Origin: Superficieibacter sp. 1612_C1
GTDB taxonomy: Bacteria; Pseudomonadota; Gammaproteobacteria; Enterobacterales; Enterobacteriaceae
DNA length: 64,000 nucleotides
Reading direction: 5' to 3'
Assembly: GCF_015234305.1 (NCBI RefSeq)
Contig: NZ_JADGMI010000001.1
Span: 248,001-312,000, forward strand
Shown here: piece by piece, positions 8,409 to 18,063 of the stretch
How the letters are laid out: each line of letters starts with the position of its first letter
Position numbering within the stretch: position 1 is the first letter of the stretch
Program-made: the position numbers and the translations under genes
Notes under the pieces: model-generated
What the model was told of the DNA's origin: nothing
The model's input: only the letters and a program-made list of their open reading frames with translations
Database searches by the model: none

Positions 8409-10190
8409 ATGGCAAAAATGAGAGCCGTGGATGCGGCAATGTATGTTCTGGAAAAAGAGGGTGTGAATACCGCATTCGGCGTACCGGGCGCGGCGATCAA
8501 CCCTTTCTATTCCGCAATGCGTAAACACGGTGGGATCCGTCACGTGCTGGCACGTCACGTGGAAGGCGCGTCTCATATGGCGGAAGGTTATACCCGGGCA
8601 ACGGCGGGAAATATCGGCGTGTGCCTGGGCACCTCCGGCCCGGCAGGGACGGATATGATCACCGCGCTGTACTCTGCCTCTGCGGATTCCATTCCTATTC
8701 TTTGCATCACCGGCCAGGCACCGCGCGCGCGTCTGCATAAAGAGGATTTCCAGGCCGTTGATATCGAGGCTATCGCCAAACCCGTCAGCAAAATGGCGGT
8801 GACCGTCCGTGAAGCGGCGCTGGTGCCGCGCGTGCTGCAACAGGCATTTCATCTGATGCGTTCCGGGCGTCCGGGGCCGGTACTGGTTGACCTGCCGTTT
8901 GATGTGCAGGTTGCTGAAATCGAATTCGATCCGGATATGTATGAACCGTTACCGGTCTACAAACCGGCGGCAACGCGTCCACAGGTTGAACGTGCACTGG
9001 ACATGCTGATCGCGGCGGAACGTCCGGTGATTGTTGCAGGCGGCGGCGTGATTAATGCTGATGCGGCAGACCTGCTGCAACGTTTTGCTGAACTGACTGG
9101 CGTACCGGTGATCCCGACGCTGATGGGCTGGGGCTGTATCCCCGATGACCATGAACTGATGGCGGGGATGGTGGGTCTGCAAACGGCGCATCGCTATGGT
9201 AACGCCACGCTGCTGGCCTCTGACCTGGTGTTCGGTATCGGTAACCGCTTTGCCAACCGTCATACCGGCTCCGTCGAGAAGTACACCGAAGGCCGGAAGA
9301 TTATTCATATCGATATCGAACCGACGCAAATTGGCCGTGTTCTGTGCCCGGATTTAGGCATTGTTTCCGATGCGAAAGCGGCGCTGACGCTGCTGCTTGA
9401 CGTCGCACAAGAGATGAAAAAAGCGGGCCGTCTGCCGTGCCGTAAGTCATGGGTTGCGGATTGCCAGCAGCGTAAGCGCACTCTGCTGCGTAAAACCCAC
9501 TTCGATAACGTGCCGGTCAAACCGCAGCGTGTGTATGAAGAGATGAATAAAGCTTTCAGCCGCGACGTGTGCTACGTCACCACTATCGGGCTGTCACAAA
9601 TCGCCGCCGCACAAATGCTGCACGTGTTTAAAGATCGCCACTGGATCAACTGTGGTCAGGCTGGCCCGCTGGGCTGGACCATTCCTGCGGCGCTCGGCGT
9701 GTGCGTTGCCGATCCCAAACGTGAAGTGGTGGCGATTTCCGGCGACTTCGACTTCCAGTTCCTGATTGAAGAACTGGCGGTGGGCGCGCAATTCAATATT
9801 CCGTACATTCACGTGCTGGTGAACAACGCCTATCTGGGCCTGATCCGTCAGTCGCAGCGTGCCTTTGATATGGATTACTGCGTCCAGCTGGCCTTTGAAA
9901 ATATTAACTCCAGCGAAGTGAACGGCTACGGTGTCGATCATGTGAAAGTGGCGGAAGGTCTGGGCTGTAAAGCCATTCGGGTCTTTAAACCTGAAGATAT
10001 TGCTCCGGCATTCGAGCAGGCAAAAGCGCTGATGGCGCAGTACCGCGTACCGGTCGTGGTCGAAGTTATCCTTGAGCGCGTAACCAATATTTCGATGGGC
10101 AGCGAACTGGATAACGTGGCGGAATTTGAAGAGATTGCCGATAACGCCGCCGATGCACCCACTGAAACCTGTTTTATGAAATATGAGTAA
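8409..10190 (+). CDS. gcl: Glyoxylate carboligase (tartronate-semialdehyde synthase)
   Basis: A 593-residue thiamine-diphosphate and FAD enzyme of the acetohydroxyacid synthase family. It condenses two glyoxylates to tartronate semialdehyde and CO2. Residue 51 is Val (RHVEGA), the hallmark of glyoxylate carboligase, where other ThDP enzymes carry the catalytic Glu. The ThDP-metal motif is the GDFDFQF...VNN region near residues 444-472. TAGGAG precedes the ATG. It is the first gene of gcl-hyi-glxR, and an AllR box lies immediately upstream. Confidence 0.97.
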   Translation: MAKMRAVDAAMYVLEKEGVNTAFGVPGAAINPFYSAMRKHGGIRHVLARHVEGASHMAEGYTRATAGNIGVCLGTSGPAGTDMITALYSASADSIPILCITGQAPRARLHKEDFQAVDIEAIAKPVSKMAVTVREAALVPRVLQQAFHLMRSGRPGPVLVDLPFDVQVAEIEFDPDMYEPLPVYKPAATRPQVERALDMLIAAERPVIVAGGGVINADAADLLQRFAELTGVPVIPTLMGWGCIPDDHELMAGMVGLQTAHRYGNATLLASDLVFGIGNRFANRHTGSVEKYTEGRKIIHIDIEPTQIGRVLCPDLGIVSDAKAALTLLLDVAQEMKKAGRLPCRKSWVADCQQRKRTLLRKTHFDNVPVKPQRVYEEMNKAFSRDVCYVTTIGLSQIAAAQMLHVFKDRHWINCGQAGPLGWTIPAALGVCVADPKREVVAISGDFDFQFLIEELAVGAQFNIPYIHVLVNNAYLGLIRQSQRAFDMDYCVQLAFENINSSEVNGYGVDHVKVAEGLGCKAIRVFKPEDIAPAFEQAKALMAQYRVPVVVEVILERVTNISMGSELDNVAEFEEIADNAADAPTETCFMKYE

Positions 10191-10202
10191 GTGAGGCGAA
10201 CT

Positions 10203-10979
10203 ATGTTACGTTTTTCTGCCAATCTTTCGATGCTGTTTACGGAATATGATTTTCTCGATCGCTTTGATAAAGCGGCGGCCTGCGGTTTTCGCGGCGTGGA
10301 ATTTATGTTTCCGTACGATTACGACATCGACGTATTAAAAAATAAACTGGCGAGCAATAACCTCGACCATACGCTGCACAATTTACCGGCGGGTGACTGG
10401 GCGGCAGGGGAGAGAGGCATTGCCTGTATTCCGGGGCGCGAGGAGGAATTTCGCGAAGGCGTCGAGGCTGCGCTGCGATATGCACGCGCGCTGGGCAACC
10501 GCAAAATTAACTGCCTGGTCGGTAAAACGCCTGCGGGATTTAGCGCAGACGTTATTCACGCGACGCTGGTGGAAAACCTGCGCTACGCCGCCACTCTGCT
10601 GGCGCGGGAAAACATTCTGCTGCTGATTGAGCCAATCAACCACTTCGATATGCCGGGATTCCATTTGACCGGAACCCATCAGGCGCTGGCGCTCATTGAA
10701 GACGTCGGCTCTGACAATATTAAGATCCAGTACGATATTTATCACATGCAGCGTATGGAGGGGGAATTAACCCATACCATGCAAACTCATGCCGATAAAA
10801 TTGGTCATCTGCAAATTGCAGATAATCCACGCCGGGGTGAACCTGGTACCGGGGAGATTAATTACGAGTATCTGTTTAATGCGATTAAAACGTCGGATTA
10901 TGATGGCTGGGTAGGGTGTGAATATAAACCGCTCACCACCACTGAAGACGGAATTAAGTGGATTAAGCGTTACCTTTAA
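10203..10979 (+). CDS. hyi: Hydroxypyruvate isomerase
   Basis: A 258-residue TIM-barrel protein (E. coli Hyi is 258) that interconverts hydroxypyruvate and tartronate semialdehyde. Metal ligands fall in LLIEPIN, QYDIYHMQ, IGHLQIADNPRRGEPGTGE and GCEYKP. The ATG at 10203 has GAGG upstream; an in-frame GTG at 10191 is closer to the gcl stop but less likely. The gene follows gcl by 12 bp, so the two are co-transcribed. Confidence 0.95.
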   Translation: MLRFSANLSMLFTEYDFLDRFDKAAACGFRGVEFMFPYDYDIDVLKNKLASNNLDHTLHNLPAGDWAAGERGIACIPGREEEFREGVEAALRYARALGNRKINCLVGKTPAGFSADVIHATLVENLRYAATLLARENILLLIEPINHFDMPGFHLTGTHQALALIEDVGSDNIKIQYDIYHMQRMEGELTHTMQTHADKIGHLQIADNPRRGEPGTGEINYEYLFNAIKTSDYDGWVGCEYKPLTTTEDGIKWIKRYL

Positions 10980-10989
10980 TTTTTAACTG

Positions 10990-11042
10990 TTCAGGCAGCA
11001 TTTATTTCTTCGTTCTTACGGAAGGGATTGCTGTTGCCTGAA
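10990..11042 (+). repeat. Long-loop inverted repeat between hyi and glxR
   Basis: TTCAGGCA (10990-10997) pairs with TGCCTGAA (11035-11042) around a 37-nt loop; additional pairing (GCA/TGC) is possible next to the arms. It lies in the 98-bp hyi-glxR spacer and could be an mRNA stability element. Confidence 0.4.
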
Positions 11043-11077
11043 TTCGGGAAAAGTACGTTTCCAGAAAGAGGATTACT

Positions 11078-11956
11078 ATGAAACTGGGATTTATTGGTCT
11101 GGGTATTATGGGCACGCCGATGGCCATCAACCTGGCAAAAGCGGGTCATTCACTGCACGTCACCACCATTGGTCCGGTGGCAGAAGATCTGCTGGCTCTG
11201 GGCGCAGTCAATGTTGAGAGTGCGCGCCAGGTCACTGAAAATTCAGATATTATCTTTATCATGGTGCCTGATACTCCTCAGGTAGAGGACGTTCTGTTTA
11301 GCGATAACGGTTGTGCAAAAGCCGCGCTGAAAGGCAAAACCATTGTTGATATGAGTTCTATTTCACCCATTGAAACCAAGCGTTTTGCCCGTCAGGTGAA
11401 TGAGCTGGGCGGTGATTACCTTGATGCACCGGTCTCCGGCGGTGAAATTGGCGCTCGTGAAGGTACGCTGTCAATTATGGTCGGCGGCGAGCAGGTGGTA
11501 TTTGACCGGGTCAAACCGCTGTTTGAACTAATGGGTAAAAATATTACCCTGGTGGGCGGGAATGGCGACGGCCAGACCTGTAAAGTGGCTAATCAGATTA
11601 TCGTTGCACTGAATATTGAAGGGGTGTCTGAAGCACTGGTCTTCGCTTCGAAAGCGGGTGCCGATCCGGCGCGCGTCCGTCAGGCGCTGATGGGCGGTTT
11701 TGCCTCATCGCGTATTCTGGAAGTGCACGGCGAACGCATGATCAACCGCACCTTCAATCCGGGCTTTAAGATCGCCCTGCATCAAAAAGATCTGAACCTG
11801 GCGTTGCAAAGCGCGAAAGCCCTGTCGCTCAGTCTGCCAAATACCGCAACCTGCCAGGAGTTATTCAATTCCTGTGCGGCTAACGGTGGTAGCCAGCTTG
11901 ACCACTCCTCGCTTATTCAGGCGCTGGAATTAATGGCAAATCATAAAATTAGTTAA
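11078..11956 (+). CDS. glxR: Tartronate semialdehyde reductase
   Basis: A 292-residue beta-hydroxyacid dehydrogenase that reduces tartronate semialdehyde to D-glycerate with NADH. It has the N-terminal Rossmann motif GLGIMGTPMAINLAKAGH, the substrate-binding DAPVSGGEIGAREG segment, and the catalytic-lysine motif GDGQTCKVANQI. AGAAAGAGG lies before the start. It is the third gene of the glyoxylate-to-glycerate set, and the product is phosphorylated by GlxK encoded 4.5 kb downstream. Confidence 0.96.
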   Translation: MKLGFIGLGIMGTPMAINLAKAGHSLHVTTIGPVAEDLLALGAVNVESARQVTENSDIIFIMVPDTPQVEDVLFSDNGCAKAALKGKTIVDMSSISPIETKRFARQVNELGGDYLDAPVSGGEIGAREGTLSIMVGGEQVVFDRVKPLFELMGKNITLVGGNGDGQTCKVANQIIVALNIEGVSEALVFASKAGADPARVRQALMGGFASSRILEVHGERMINRTFNPGFKIALHQKDLNLALQSAKALSLSLPNTATCQELFNSCAANGGSQLDHSSLIQALELMANHKIS

Positions 11957-12063
11957 TATAAAACCCGCCGCAATATGACGGCGGGAATCATCATAAAATT
12001 TATTTTTTTGTTCCTCATAGCTGAACCCATAAGCGTTATTTCGATGCGTGAAAAGAGGGAATT

Positions 12064-13518
12064 ATGGAACACCAGAGATCTATTTATAAACAACGCGGTT
12101 ACAGTGAAGATTTATTACCTAAGATAGAGGAACAACGAACCTGGAAAAAATTTAACTATTTCACATTATGGATGGGGTCGGTACATAACGTACCAAACTA
12201 CGTTATGGTTGGCGGCTTCTTTATTCTCGGTTTGTCAACCTTCAATATTATGCTGGCGATTATTCTTAGTGCATTTGTTATCGCATTAGTCATGGTAATG
12301 AATGGCGCTGCGGGCAGTAAATATGGCGTACCTTTTGCCATGATCCTGCGTGCGTCCTACGGGGTGCGTGGTGCGTTATTTCCGGGCTTATTACGCGGTG
12401 GTATTGCGGCAATTATGTGGTTCGGCCTGCAATGCTACGCTGGCTCGTTAGCTTTCCTTATTTTATTAGGAAAACTATGGCCTGCATTCCTGACTCTGGG
12501 CGGTGATTTTAATCTGCTGGGGCTGTCGTTACCTGGTCTGATTGCTTTCCTGGTTTTCTGGCTGATTAACGTTGGGATTGGTTTTGGCGGCGGTAAAGTC
12601 CTGAATAAATTTACCGCTATCCTGAATCCCTGTATCTACATCGTATTTGGCGGCATGGCTATCTGGGCCATCTCGCTGGTCGGTATCGGTCCGATTCTGG
12701 ACTACCTGCCTTCCGGCGTGCAGAAGTCACAGAATAGCGGCTTTTTGTTCCTGGTGGTGATTAATGCGGTGGTAGCAGTATGGGCCGCCCCTGCGGTAAG
12801 CGCCTCCGACTTTACACAGAATGCGCGTTCATTCCGTGAGCAGGCATGGGGACAAACCTTGGGTCTGGTGGTGGCGTATATTCTGTTTGCTATCGCCGGG
12901 GTATCTATTATTGCCGGGGCCAGTATCCACTACGGTATGGATACCTGGAACGTGCTGGATATTGTCCAGAAATGGGACAGCCTTTTCGCCTCGTTCTTCG
13001 CCGTACTGGTTATTTTGATGACGACGATTTCGACGAATGCCACCGGTAATATCATTCCGGCGGGTTACCAGATTGCCGCTATTGCGCCAACAAAATTGAC
13101 CTATAAAAACGGTGTGTTAATTGCCAGTATTATTAGTTTGGTTATTTGCCCATGGAAGCTGATGGAAAATCAGGACAGTATTTATTTATTCCTTGATATC
13201 ATCGGCGGTATGTTAGGTCCGGTTATTGGGGTCATGCTGGCACACTATTTTGTGGTGATGCGGAGCCAGATTAACCTCGATGAACTTTATACCGGAGCAG
13301 GTGATTTTAAATATTATGATAATGGCTTTAACCTGATCGCCTTTTCAGTCACGCTGGTTGCCGTGGTGCTTTCGCTCGGCGGGAAATTCATTCCGTTAAT
13401 GGAACCATTATCCAGAGTGTCATGGTTTGTGGGGGTTATTTTCGCCTTCGTTGCTTACGCCTTGCTGAAAAAGCGTAGCGTGGCGGTAACTAACCATCCA
13501 CAAAACAATGCAATTTAA
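12064..13518 (+). CDS. ybbW: Allantoin permease (NCS1 family)
   Basis: A 484-residue, about 12-helix NCS1 transporter (Fur4/Mhp1 type), the same length as E. coli YbbW (AllP). Characteristic segments are WMGSVHNVPNYV near the N-terminus, GSKYGVPFAMILRASYGVRGA, and AAPAVSASDFTQNA. It imports allantoin across the inner membrane. Its place between glxR and allB supports that substrate. AGAGGGA lies just upstream of the ATG. Confidence 0.93.
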   Translation: MEHQRSIYKQRGYSEDLLPKIEEQRTWKKFNYFTLWMGSVHNVPNYVMVGGFFILGLSTFNIMLAIILSAFVIALVMVMNGAAGSKYGVPFAMILRASYGVRGALFPGLLRGGIAAIMWFGLQCYAGSLAFLILLGKLWPAFLTLGGDFNLLGLSLPGLIAFLVFWLINVGIGFGGGKVLNKFTAILNPCIYIVFGGMAIWAISLVGIGPILDYLPSGVQKSQNSGFLFLVVINAVVAVWAAPAVSASDFTQNARSFREQAWGQTLGLVVAYILFAIAGVSIIAGASIHYGMDTWNVLDIVQKWDSLFASFFAVLVILMTTISTNATGNIIPAGYQIAAIAPTKLTYKNGVLIASIISLVICPWKLMENQDSIYLFLDIIGGMLGPVIGVMLAHYFVVMRSQINLDELYTGAGDFKYYDNGFNLIAFSVTLVAVVLSLGGKFIPLMEPLSRVSWFVGVIFAFVAYALLKKRSVAVTNHPQNNAI

Positions 13519-13591
13519 CGTTCTACCAGGGATTTTTTAATTCACGGATGACTCGTACTCAAAAACTGTATCTATACATGGAGTATTAATT

Positions 13592-14953
13592 ATGTCTTTT
13601 GATCTGATTATTAAAAACGGCACCGTTATTTTAGAAAACGAAGCCCGGGTGATTGATATCGCTGTGCAGGGTGGAAAAATTGCGGCTATCGGCAGCAACC
13701 TTGGCGAGGCTAAGCAGGTGATGGATGCCTCTGGTCTGGTGGTTTCTCCGGGCATGGTGGATGCGCATACGCACATCTCCGAACCGGGCCGCTCGCACTG
13801 GGAAGGGTACGAAACCGGAACGCGTGCGGCGGCGAAAGGCGGGATCACGACCATGATCGAAATGCCGCTGAACCAGCTTCCGGCAACGGTCGACCGTGCC
13901 AGCATCGAACTCAAATTCGACGCGGCGAAGGGCAAACTGACCATTGATGCGGCGCAGCTGGGCGGCCTGGTCTCCTATAACCTGGATCGTCTGCACGAGC
14001 TGGATGAAGTTGGCGTGGTTGGCTTTAAATGCTTCGTCGCCACCTGCGGCGACCGCGGCATCGACAACGATTTCCGCGACGTTAACGACTGGCAGTTCTT
14101 CAAAGGGGCGCAGAAACTGGCTGAGCTGGGCCAACCGGTGCTGGTGCACTGCGAAAACGCGCTGATCTGCGATGAACTCGGCGAAGAAGCGAAGCGCGAA
14201 GGCCGCGTCACGGCGCACGATTATGTGGCCTCGCGTCCGGTATTCACCGAAGTGGAAGCCATCCGCCGGGTCCTGTATCTGGCTAAAGTGGCGGGTTGCC
14301 GCCTGCACGTCTGCCATATCAGCAGCCCGGAAGGCGTTGCCGAAGTGACCCGCGCTCGTCAGGAAGGTCAGGATGTTACCTGTGAATCCTGCCCGCACTA
14401 TTTTGTGCTGGATACCGATCAGTTCGAAGCGATTGGCACCCTGGCAAAATGCTCTCCGCCGATCCGCGATCTGGAAAACCAGAAAGGGATGTGGGAAAAA
14501 CTGTTCAACGGTGAAATCGACTGCCTGGTCTCCGACCACTCTCCGTGCCCGCCGGATATGAAAGCAGGCAACATCATGCAGGCGTGGGGCGGCATTGCTG
14601 GTTTGCAGAGCTGCATGGACGTGATGTTTGATGAGGCGGTACAGAAGCGTGGAATGTCCCTGCCGATGTTCGCCAAACTGATGGCCACTAACGCCGCCGA
14701 TATTTTCGGTCTGGAAAACAAAGGCCGCATCGCCCCAGGGAAAGATGCTGACTTCGTCTTCATTCAGCCCAACAGCAGCTATGTGCTGAAAAATGAAGAC
14801 CTGGAATATCGTCACAAAGTCAGCCCGTACGTTGGCCGCACCATTGGCGCGCGTATTGCCAAAACCATCCTGCGCGGCGATGTCATTTATGACATCGAGA
14901 AAGGCTTTGCGGCTGCACCGAAAGGTCAGTTCGTTCTCAAGCACAAGCAGTAA
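13592..14953 (+). CDS. allB: Allantoinase
   Basis: A 453-residue amidohydrolase that opens the hydantoin ring of allantoin to give allantoate. The binuclear metal site is complete: H59 and H61 (DAHTH), carboxylated K146 (GFKCF), H186 (VHCEN), H242 (CHISS) and D315 (SDHSP). The length equals E. coli AllB. It lies 73 bp after the permease gene and upstream of ybbY, with which it probably shares a transcript despite the structured spacer. Confidence 0.97.
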   Translation: MSFDLIIKNGTVILENEARVIDIAVQGGKIAAIGSNLGEAKQVMDASGLVVSPGMVDAHTHISEPGRSHWEGYETGTRAAAKGGITTMIEMPLNQLPATVDRASIELKFDAAKGKLTIDAAQLGGLVSYNLDRLHELDEVGVVGFKCFVATCGDRGIDNDFRDVNDWQFFKGAQKLAELGQPVLVHCENALICDELGEEAKREGRVTAHDYVASRPVFTEVEAIRRVLYLAKVAGCRLHVCHISSPEGVAEVTRARQEGQDVTCESCPHYFVLDTDQFEAIGTLAKCSPPIRDLENQKGMWEKLFNGEIDCLVSDHSPCPPDMKAGNIMQAWGGIAGLQSCMDVMFDEAVQKRGMSLPMFAKLMATNAADIFGLENKGRIAPGKDADFVFIQPNSSYVLKNEDLEYRHKVSPYVGRTIGARIAKTILRGDVIYDIEKGFAAAPKGQFVLKHKQ

Positions 14954-14964
14954 GTTAATCTGAA

Positions 14965-14991
14965 TCAATGCCCGTCTTATGAACGGGCATT
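14965..14991 (+). repeat. First copy of a 27-bp direct repeat (hairpin)
   Basis: AATGCCCGTC / gaACGGGCATT forms a 9-bp stem with a short loop. A second copy differing by one base lies at 15100-15126. The two copies flank a long palindrome. Singly, it looks like the allB terminator without a strong T-run. Confidence 0.7.
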
Positions 14992-14999
14992 CAGACCGC

Positions 15000-15093
15000 T
15001 GACAAAGTGGGTTGTCAGGGGAAACACCGGGATTGGGTTCCCGGAGGGAGGCCCAACCCGGTGGTCGCCCCGTGTTCCACGGACGGTTTGTCA
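15000..15093. repeat. MITE-like 94-bp imperfect palindrome between allB and ybbY
   Basis: Terminal TGACAAA (15000-15006) pairs with TTTGTCA (15087-15093). Inside, GTGG pairs with CCAC, GGGG with CCCC, and CCGGG-A-TTGGG with CCCAA-CCCGG, so almost the whole element can fold into one long interrupted hairpin on either strand. It is flanked by two near-identical 27-bp hairpins. Size, terminal inverted repeats and GC-rich stem resemble enterobacterial non-autonomous palindromic elements (ERIC or MITE type), though it is not ERIC as I know it. A structured leader of ybbY is the alternative. Confidence 0.55.
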
Positions 15094-15099
15094 TCAACC

Positions 15100-15126
15100 T
15101 CAATGCCCGTCTTATGGACGGGCATT
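15100..15126 (+). repeat. Second copy of the 27-bp direct repeat (hairpin)
   Basis: Identical to the copy at 14965-14991 except for one base (GG instead of GA before CGGG). It lies 20 bp before the ybbY start codon, so its fold could affect ybbY translation. Confidence 0.7.
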
Positions 15127-15146
15127 ATTTCTTTCAGGGGATGTTT

Positions 15147-16448
15147 ATGATTGCCTCTTCTGGTCGCCGTGAGAGTCTATTTTCAGGCTTTCAATGGTTT
15201 TTCTTTATTTTTTGTAACACCGTGGTGGTTCCACCCACGTTAGTTTCCGCTTTTCAGCTCCCCGCCGCGGCGCTTTTCACGCTCACACAGTATGCGTTTA
15301 TGACTACCGGCATCGCCTGCCTGGCGCAGGCATTTTTCGGCCATCGGCGCGCCATTATGGAAGGGCCAACCGGTTTGTGGTGGGGGACGATCCTGACCGT
15401 CACGCTCGCCGAGGCCGCGCGAGGAACGCCGATTGCCAGCATTGCCTCAAGTCTGGCCGTGGGCATTGCGCTGTCAGCCGCGATCACCATTATGATTGGC
15501 ATCAGCGGGTTAGGAGAATGGCTGGCACGCTTATTTAGTCCGGCCGTCATGGTGGTATTTATGCTGCTGCTGGGCGCGCAGTTAACCACCATTTTTTTCA
15601 AAGGCATGCTGGGTCTGCCTTTTGGGGTAGTCAGCGGCACCGTGACGGTCCAGATGACGCACTTTGTGCTGGCGGCGGCGGTAGCGCTGCTGGTGATTGC
15701 GATGATCGTCTTTCTTCCGATCAGGATGGGCCGCTACGCGTTGCTGCTCGGCACGCTGGCAGGATGGGCGCTATATCGCTTCTGTTTTCCCGCCGCGCTG
15801 TCGCTGACCGGCGACGTTCACTGGCCGTGGTTTCCGCTCGGAAGCGGCGGAGCATTGCGTCCGGGGATCATTCTGACAGCGATCCTGGCCGGGGTGGTCA
15901 ATATCTCGAACACCTACGGCGCGATCCGCGGTACGGAATGTTTCTATACCGATGCTCCTGCCACGCGACAGACCTGGCGCGGCAGTTTTATTGTTTCCGG
16001 GCTGATGACGCTGGTCACCGTGCCGCTCAGCGTCGTGCCATTCTCCCCCTTTGTTTCCTCCATTGGCTTAATAACCCAGACCGGAGACAGCACCCGCCGG
16101 GCATTTGTGCTGGGCAGTCTCTGTTGCCTGCTGGTGGGTATTATTGCCCCGTTAACCCGCCTGTTTTGCTCATTGCCGCTACCGGTGAGTAGTGCGGTTA
16201 TGCTGGTATCGTATTTACCGCTGCTTTTTTCCAGCCTTACATTTAGCCAGCAGATATCGCTGTCGAGCCGCAATATCTATCGTCTGGCGCTGCCGCTGTT
16301 TAGCGGAATATTTCTGATGGGACTCTCTCCGGTCTATTTGCAGGATCTGCCCCTGACGCTACGCCCATTACTGAGTAACGGGCTGCTGGTAGGCATTTTA
16401 CTGGCGGTAGCGATGGAAAATCTTATTCCGTGGAAACGGATCCCCTGA
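15147..16448 (+). CDS. ybbY: Putative purine permease YbbY (NCS2 family)
   Basis: A 433-residue inner-membrane protein of the nucleobase:cation symporter-2 family, the same length as E. coli YbbY. Diagnostic stretches include FQWFFFIFCNTVVVPP, ACLAQAFFGHRRAIMEGPTGLWWG, and the C-terminal RPLLSNGLLVGILLAV. The ATG at 15147 is chosen because AGGGG lies about six bases upstream and the length then equals E. coli; an ATG at 15141 abuts the ribosome site. The substrate is not known, and a purine or ureide is expected from the context. Confidence 0.9.
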   Translation: MIASSGRRESLFSGFQWFFFIFCNTVVVPPTLVSAFQLPAAALFTLTQYAFMTTGIACLAQAFFGHRRAIMEGPTGLWWGTILTVTLAEAARGTPIASIASSLAVGIALSAAITIMIGISGLGEWLARLFSPAVMVVFMLLLGAQLTTIFFKGMLGLPFGVVSGTVTVQMTHFVLAAAVALLVIAMIVFLPIRMGRYALLLGTLAGWALYRFCFPAALSLTGDVHWPWFPLGSGGALRPGIILTAILAGVVNISNTYGAIRGTECFYTDAPATRQTWRGSFIVSGLMTLVTVPLSVVPFSPFVSSIGLITQTGDSTRRAFVLGSLCCLLVGIIAPLTRLFCSLPLPVSSAVMLVSYLPLLFSSLTFSQQISLSSRNIYRLALPLFSGIFLMGLSPVYLQDLPLTLRPLLSNGLLVGILLAVAMENLIPWKRIP

Positions 16449-16470
16449 TTTCATATAAAAAGGATGAACG

Positions 16471-17616
16471 ATGAAAATAGTTATTGCGCCAGATTCATTT
16501 AAAGAAAGTGTAAGCGCGGAGAAATGCGCGCTGGCGATTAAAGCAGGTTTTAGTGACGTCTTTCCTGACGCAGAATATCTCTGCCTGCCCATTGCCGACG
16601 GCGGTGAAGGCACGGTGGATGCCATGGTGGCGGCTACCGGCGGACGCCTGGTGACGCTGCCAGTCACCGGCCCGATGGGCACGCCGATGCAGGGATTTTA
16701 TGGTCTGACGGGGGATGGTAAAACCGCCGTAATTGAAATGGCGGCGGCGAGCGGTCTGATGCTGGTGGAGCCTGAAGCACGTAATCCGCTGCTGGCGACC
16801 AGCTACGGCACCGGGGAGCTGATCCGTCACGCGCTGGAGGCGGGAATTCGCCATATCATCCTCGGCATCGGCGGCAGTGCGACCGTTGACGGCGGGATCG
16901 GCATGGCGCAGGCGCTGGGCGTGCGTTTTCTCGATGCCGATCAACAGGTGCTTGGCGCGGGCGGCGGTGAGCTGATGCGTATTGCCAGCATTGAGATGGC
17001 CGACCGCGATCCGCGTCTGAGCGACTGCCGAATTGAAGTCGCCTGCGACGTCGATAATCCGCTGGTCGGCGCGCGTGGTGCGGCGGCGGTATTTGGCCCG
17101 CAAAAAGGAGCGACGCCGACGATGGTCGATGCGCTGGAGCGTGGGTTGGTCAACTATGCGCAGGTTATCCAGCGGCTGACGGGGCAGGATGTTGCGCAGA
17201 TCCCCGGCGGCGGCGCGGCGGGCGGCATGGGCGTGGCGGCGGGTGTGTTCCTGAACGCCACGTTAAAACCGGGCATCGACATCGTGTTAAATGCCGTTAA
17301 CCTCGACGGTGCGGTTCGGGACGCGACGCTTGTGATCACCGGAGAAGGGCGAATCGACTCACAAACCGCAGGGGGCAAAGCACCCATCGGCGTCGCGCAG
17401 ATTGCTAAACGCTATCATATTCCGGTAATTGGTATTGCCGGCGTGCTGGGCGATGGCGTGGAGGTGGTTCACCAGCACGGCATCGATGCGGTATTCAGCA
17501 TCCTGCCTCGTCTGGCTCCTTTGCCCGACGTGCTCGCCAGCGGCGAAACTAACCTTCGACAGTGCGCGCGTAATATTGCGATGGCGCTGAAAATGGGTAA
17601 TTGTTTCCAGGCATAA
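16471..17616 (+). CDS. glxK: Glycerate 2-kinase
   Basis: A 381-residue type-1 glycerate kinase that phosphorylates D-glycerate to 2-phosphoglycerate, completing the glyoxylate branch and linking it to glycolysis. Conserved segments are [15 protein letters not shown] at the N-terminus, [31 protein letters not shown] and the [17 protein letters not shown] block. AAAGGATG lies upstream of the ATG. It is 22 bp after ybbY and ends the plus-strand part of the regulon; REP repeats follow. Confidence 0.95.
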   Translation: MKIVIAPDSFKESVSAEKCALAIKAGFSDVFPDAEYLCLPIADGGEGTVDAMVAATGGRLVTLPVTGPMGTPMQGFYGLTGDGKTAVIEMAAASGLMLVEPEARNPLLATSYGTGELIRHALEAGIRHIILGIGGSATVDGGIGMAQALGVRFLDADQQVLGAGGGELMRIASIEMADRDPRLSDCRIEVACDVDNPLVGARGAAAVFGPQKGATPTMVDALERGLVNYAQVIQRLTGQDVAQIPGGGAAGGMGVAAGVFLNATLKPGIDIVLNAVNLDGAVRDATLVITGEGRIDSQTAGGKAPIGVAQIAKRYHIPVIGIAGVLGDGVEVVHQHGIDAVFSILPRLAPLPDVLASGETNLRQCARNIAMALKMGNCFQA

Positions 17617-17932
17617 TCAGCAAATTACGCAACCTCTAGGCCCGTGCAAGCGCAGCGCCGCCGGGCAACGGTGGCACGGCGTCAGCGCCAGCCTCGCCGT
17701 TTTGCCGGGTGGCGGCTACGCCTTACCCGGCCTACAATGGATTTATAATCAGCAAGTTACGCACCCTGTAGGCCCGTGCAAGCGCAGCGCCGCCGGGCAA
17801 CGGTGGCACGGCGTCAACACCTGGCTCGCCGTTTTGCCGGGTGGCGGCTGCGCCTTACCCGGCCTACAATGGATTTATAATCAGCAAGTTACGCAACCTG
17901 TAGGCCCGTGCAAGCGCAGCGCCGCCGGGCAT
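17615..17932. repeat. BIME-type array of REP palindromes (two full units, one partial)
   Basis: A 132-bp unit starts at 17615, 17747 and 17879; the third is truncated after about 54 bp. Each full unit contains a GTAGGCCCG...CGCCGGGCA palindrome and a TTGCCGGGTGGCGGC...CCCGGCCTACAA palindrome in opposite orientation. The copies differ by only a few bases. It sits between convergent glxK and allE, the usual REP location. Confidence 0.9.
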
Positions 17933-17984
17933 TATTCCACGGTATAACGTTTGCCAGCACTCTCTTTTCTATTGTTTTTATTAT

Positions 17985-18015
17985 AATAAAAAAAAGCCAC
18001 GGTGTTCACCGTGGC
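17985..18015 (-). terminator. Terminator of the allDCE operon
   Basis: A nine-base stem GCCACGGTG / CACCGTGGC with a two-base gap. Reading on the minus strand it is followed by a long run of T. It lies about 50 bp after the allE stop. Confidence 0.85.
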
Positions 18016-18063
18016 AAAATCCTACATAGCTAAAATAAACCTTTTACTCTCAACAGGGTGGTA

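Noticed and set aside
13631-15103. A 490-codon antisense ORF over allB
   Set aside because: It is a mirror of the allB codon pattern, and allB is unambiguous with a full metal site.
17615-17932. Possible CRISPR array
   Set aside because: The period is 132 bp, the spacers are as conserved as the repeats, and there are no cas genes; it is a BIME.
17702-17947. An 81-codon plus-strand ORF (MPGGGYALPG...)
   Set aside because: It is entirely made of REP/BIME palindromes; the coding frame is a by-product of the repeat.
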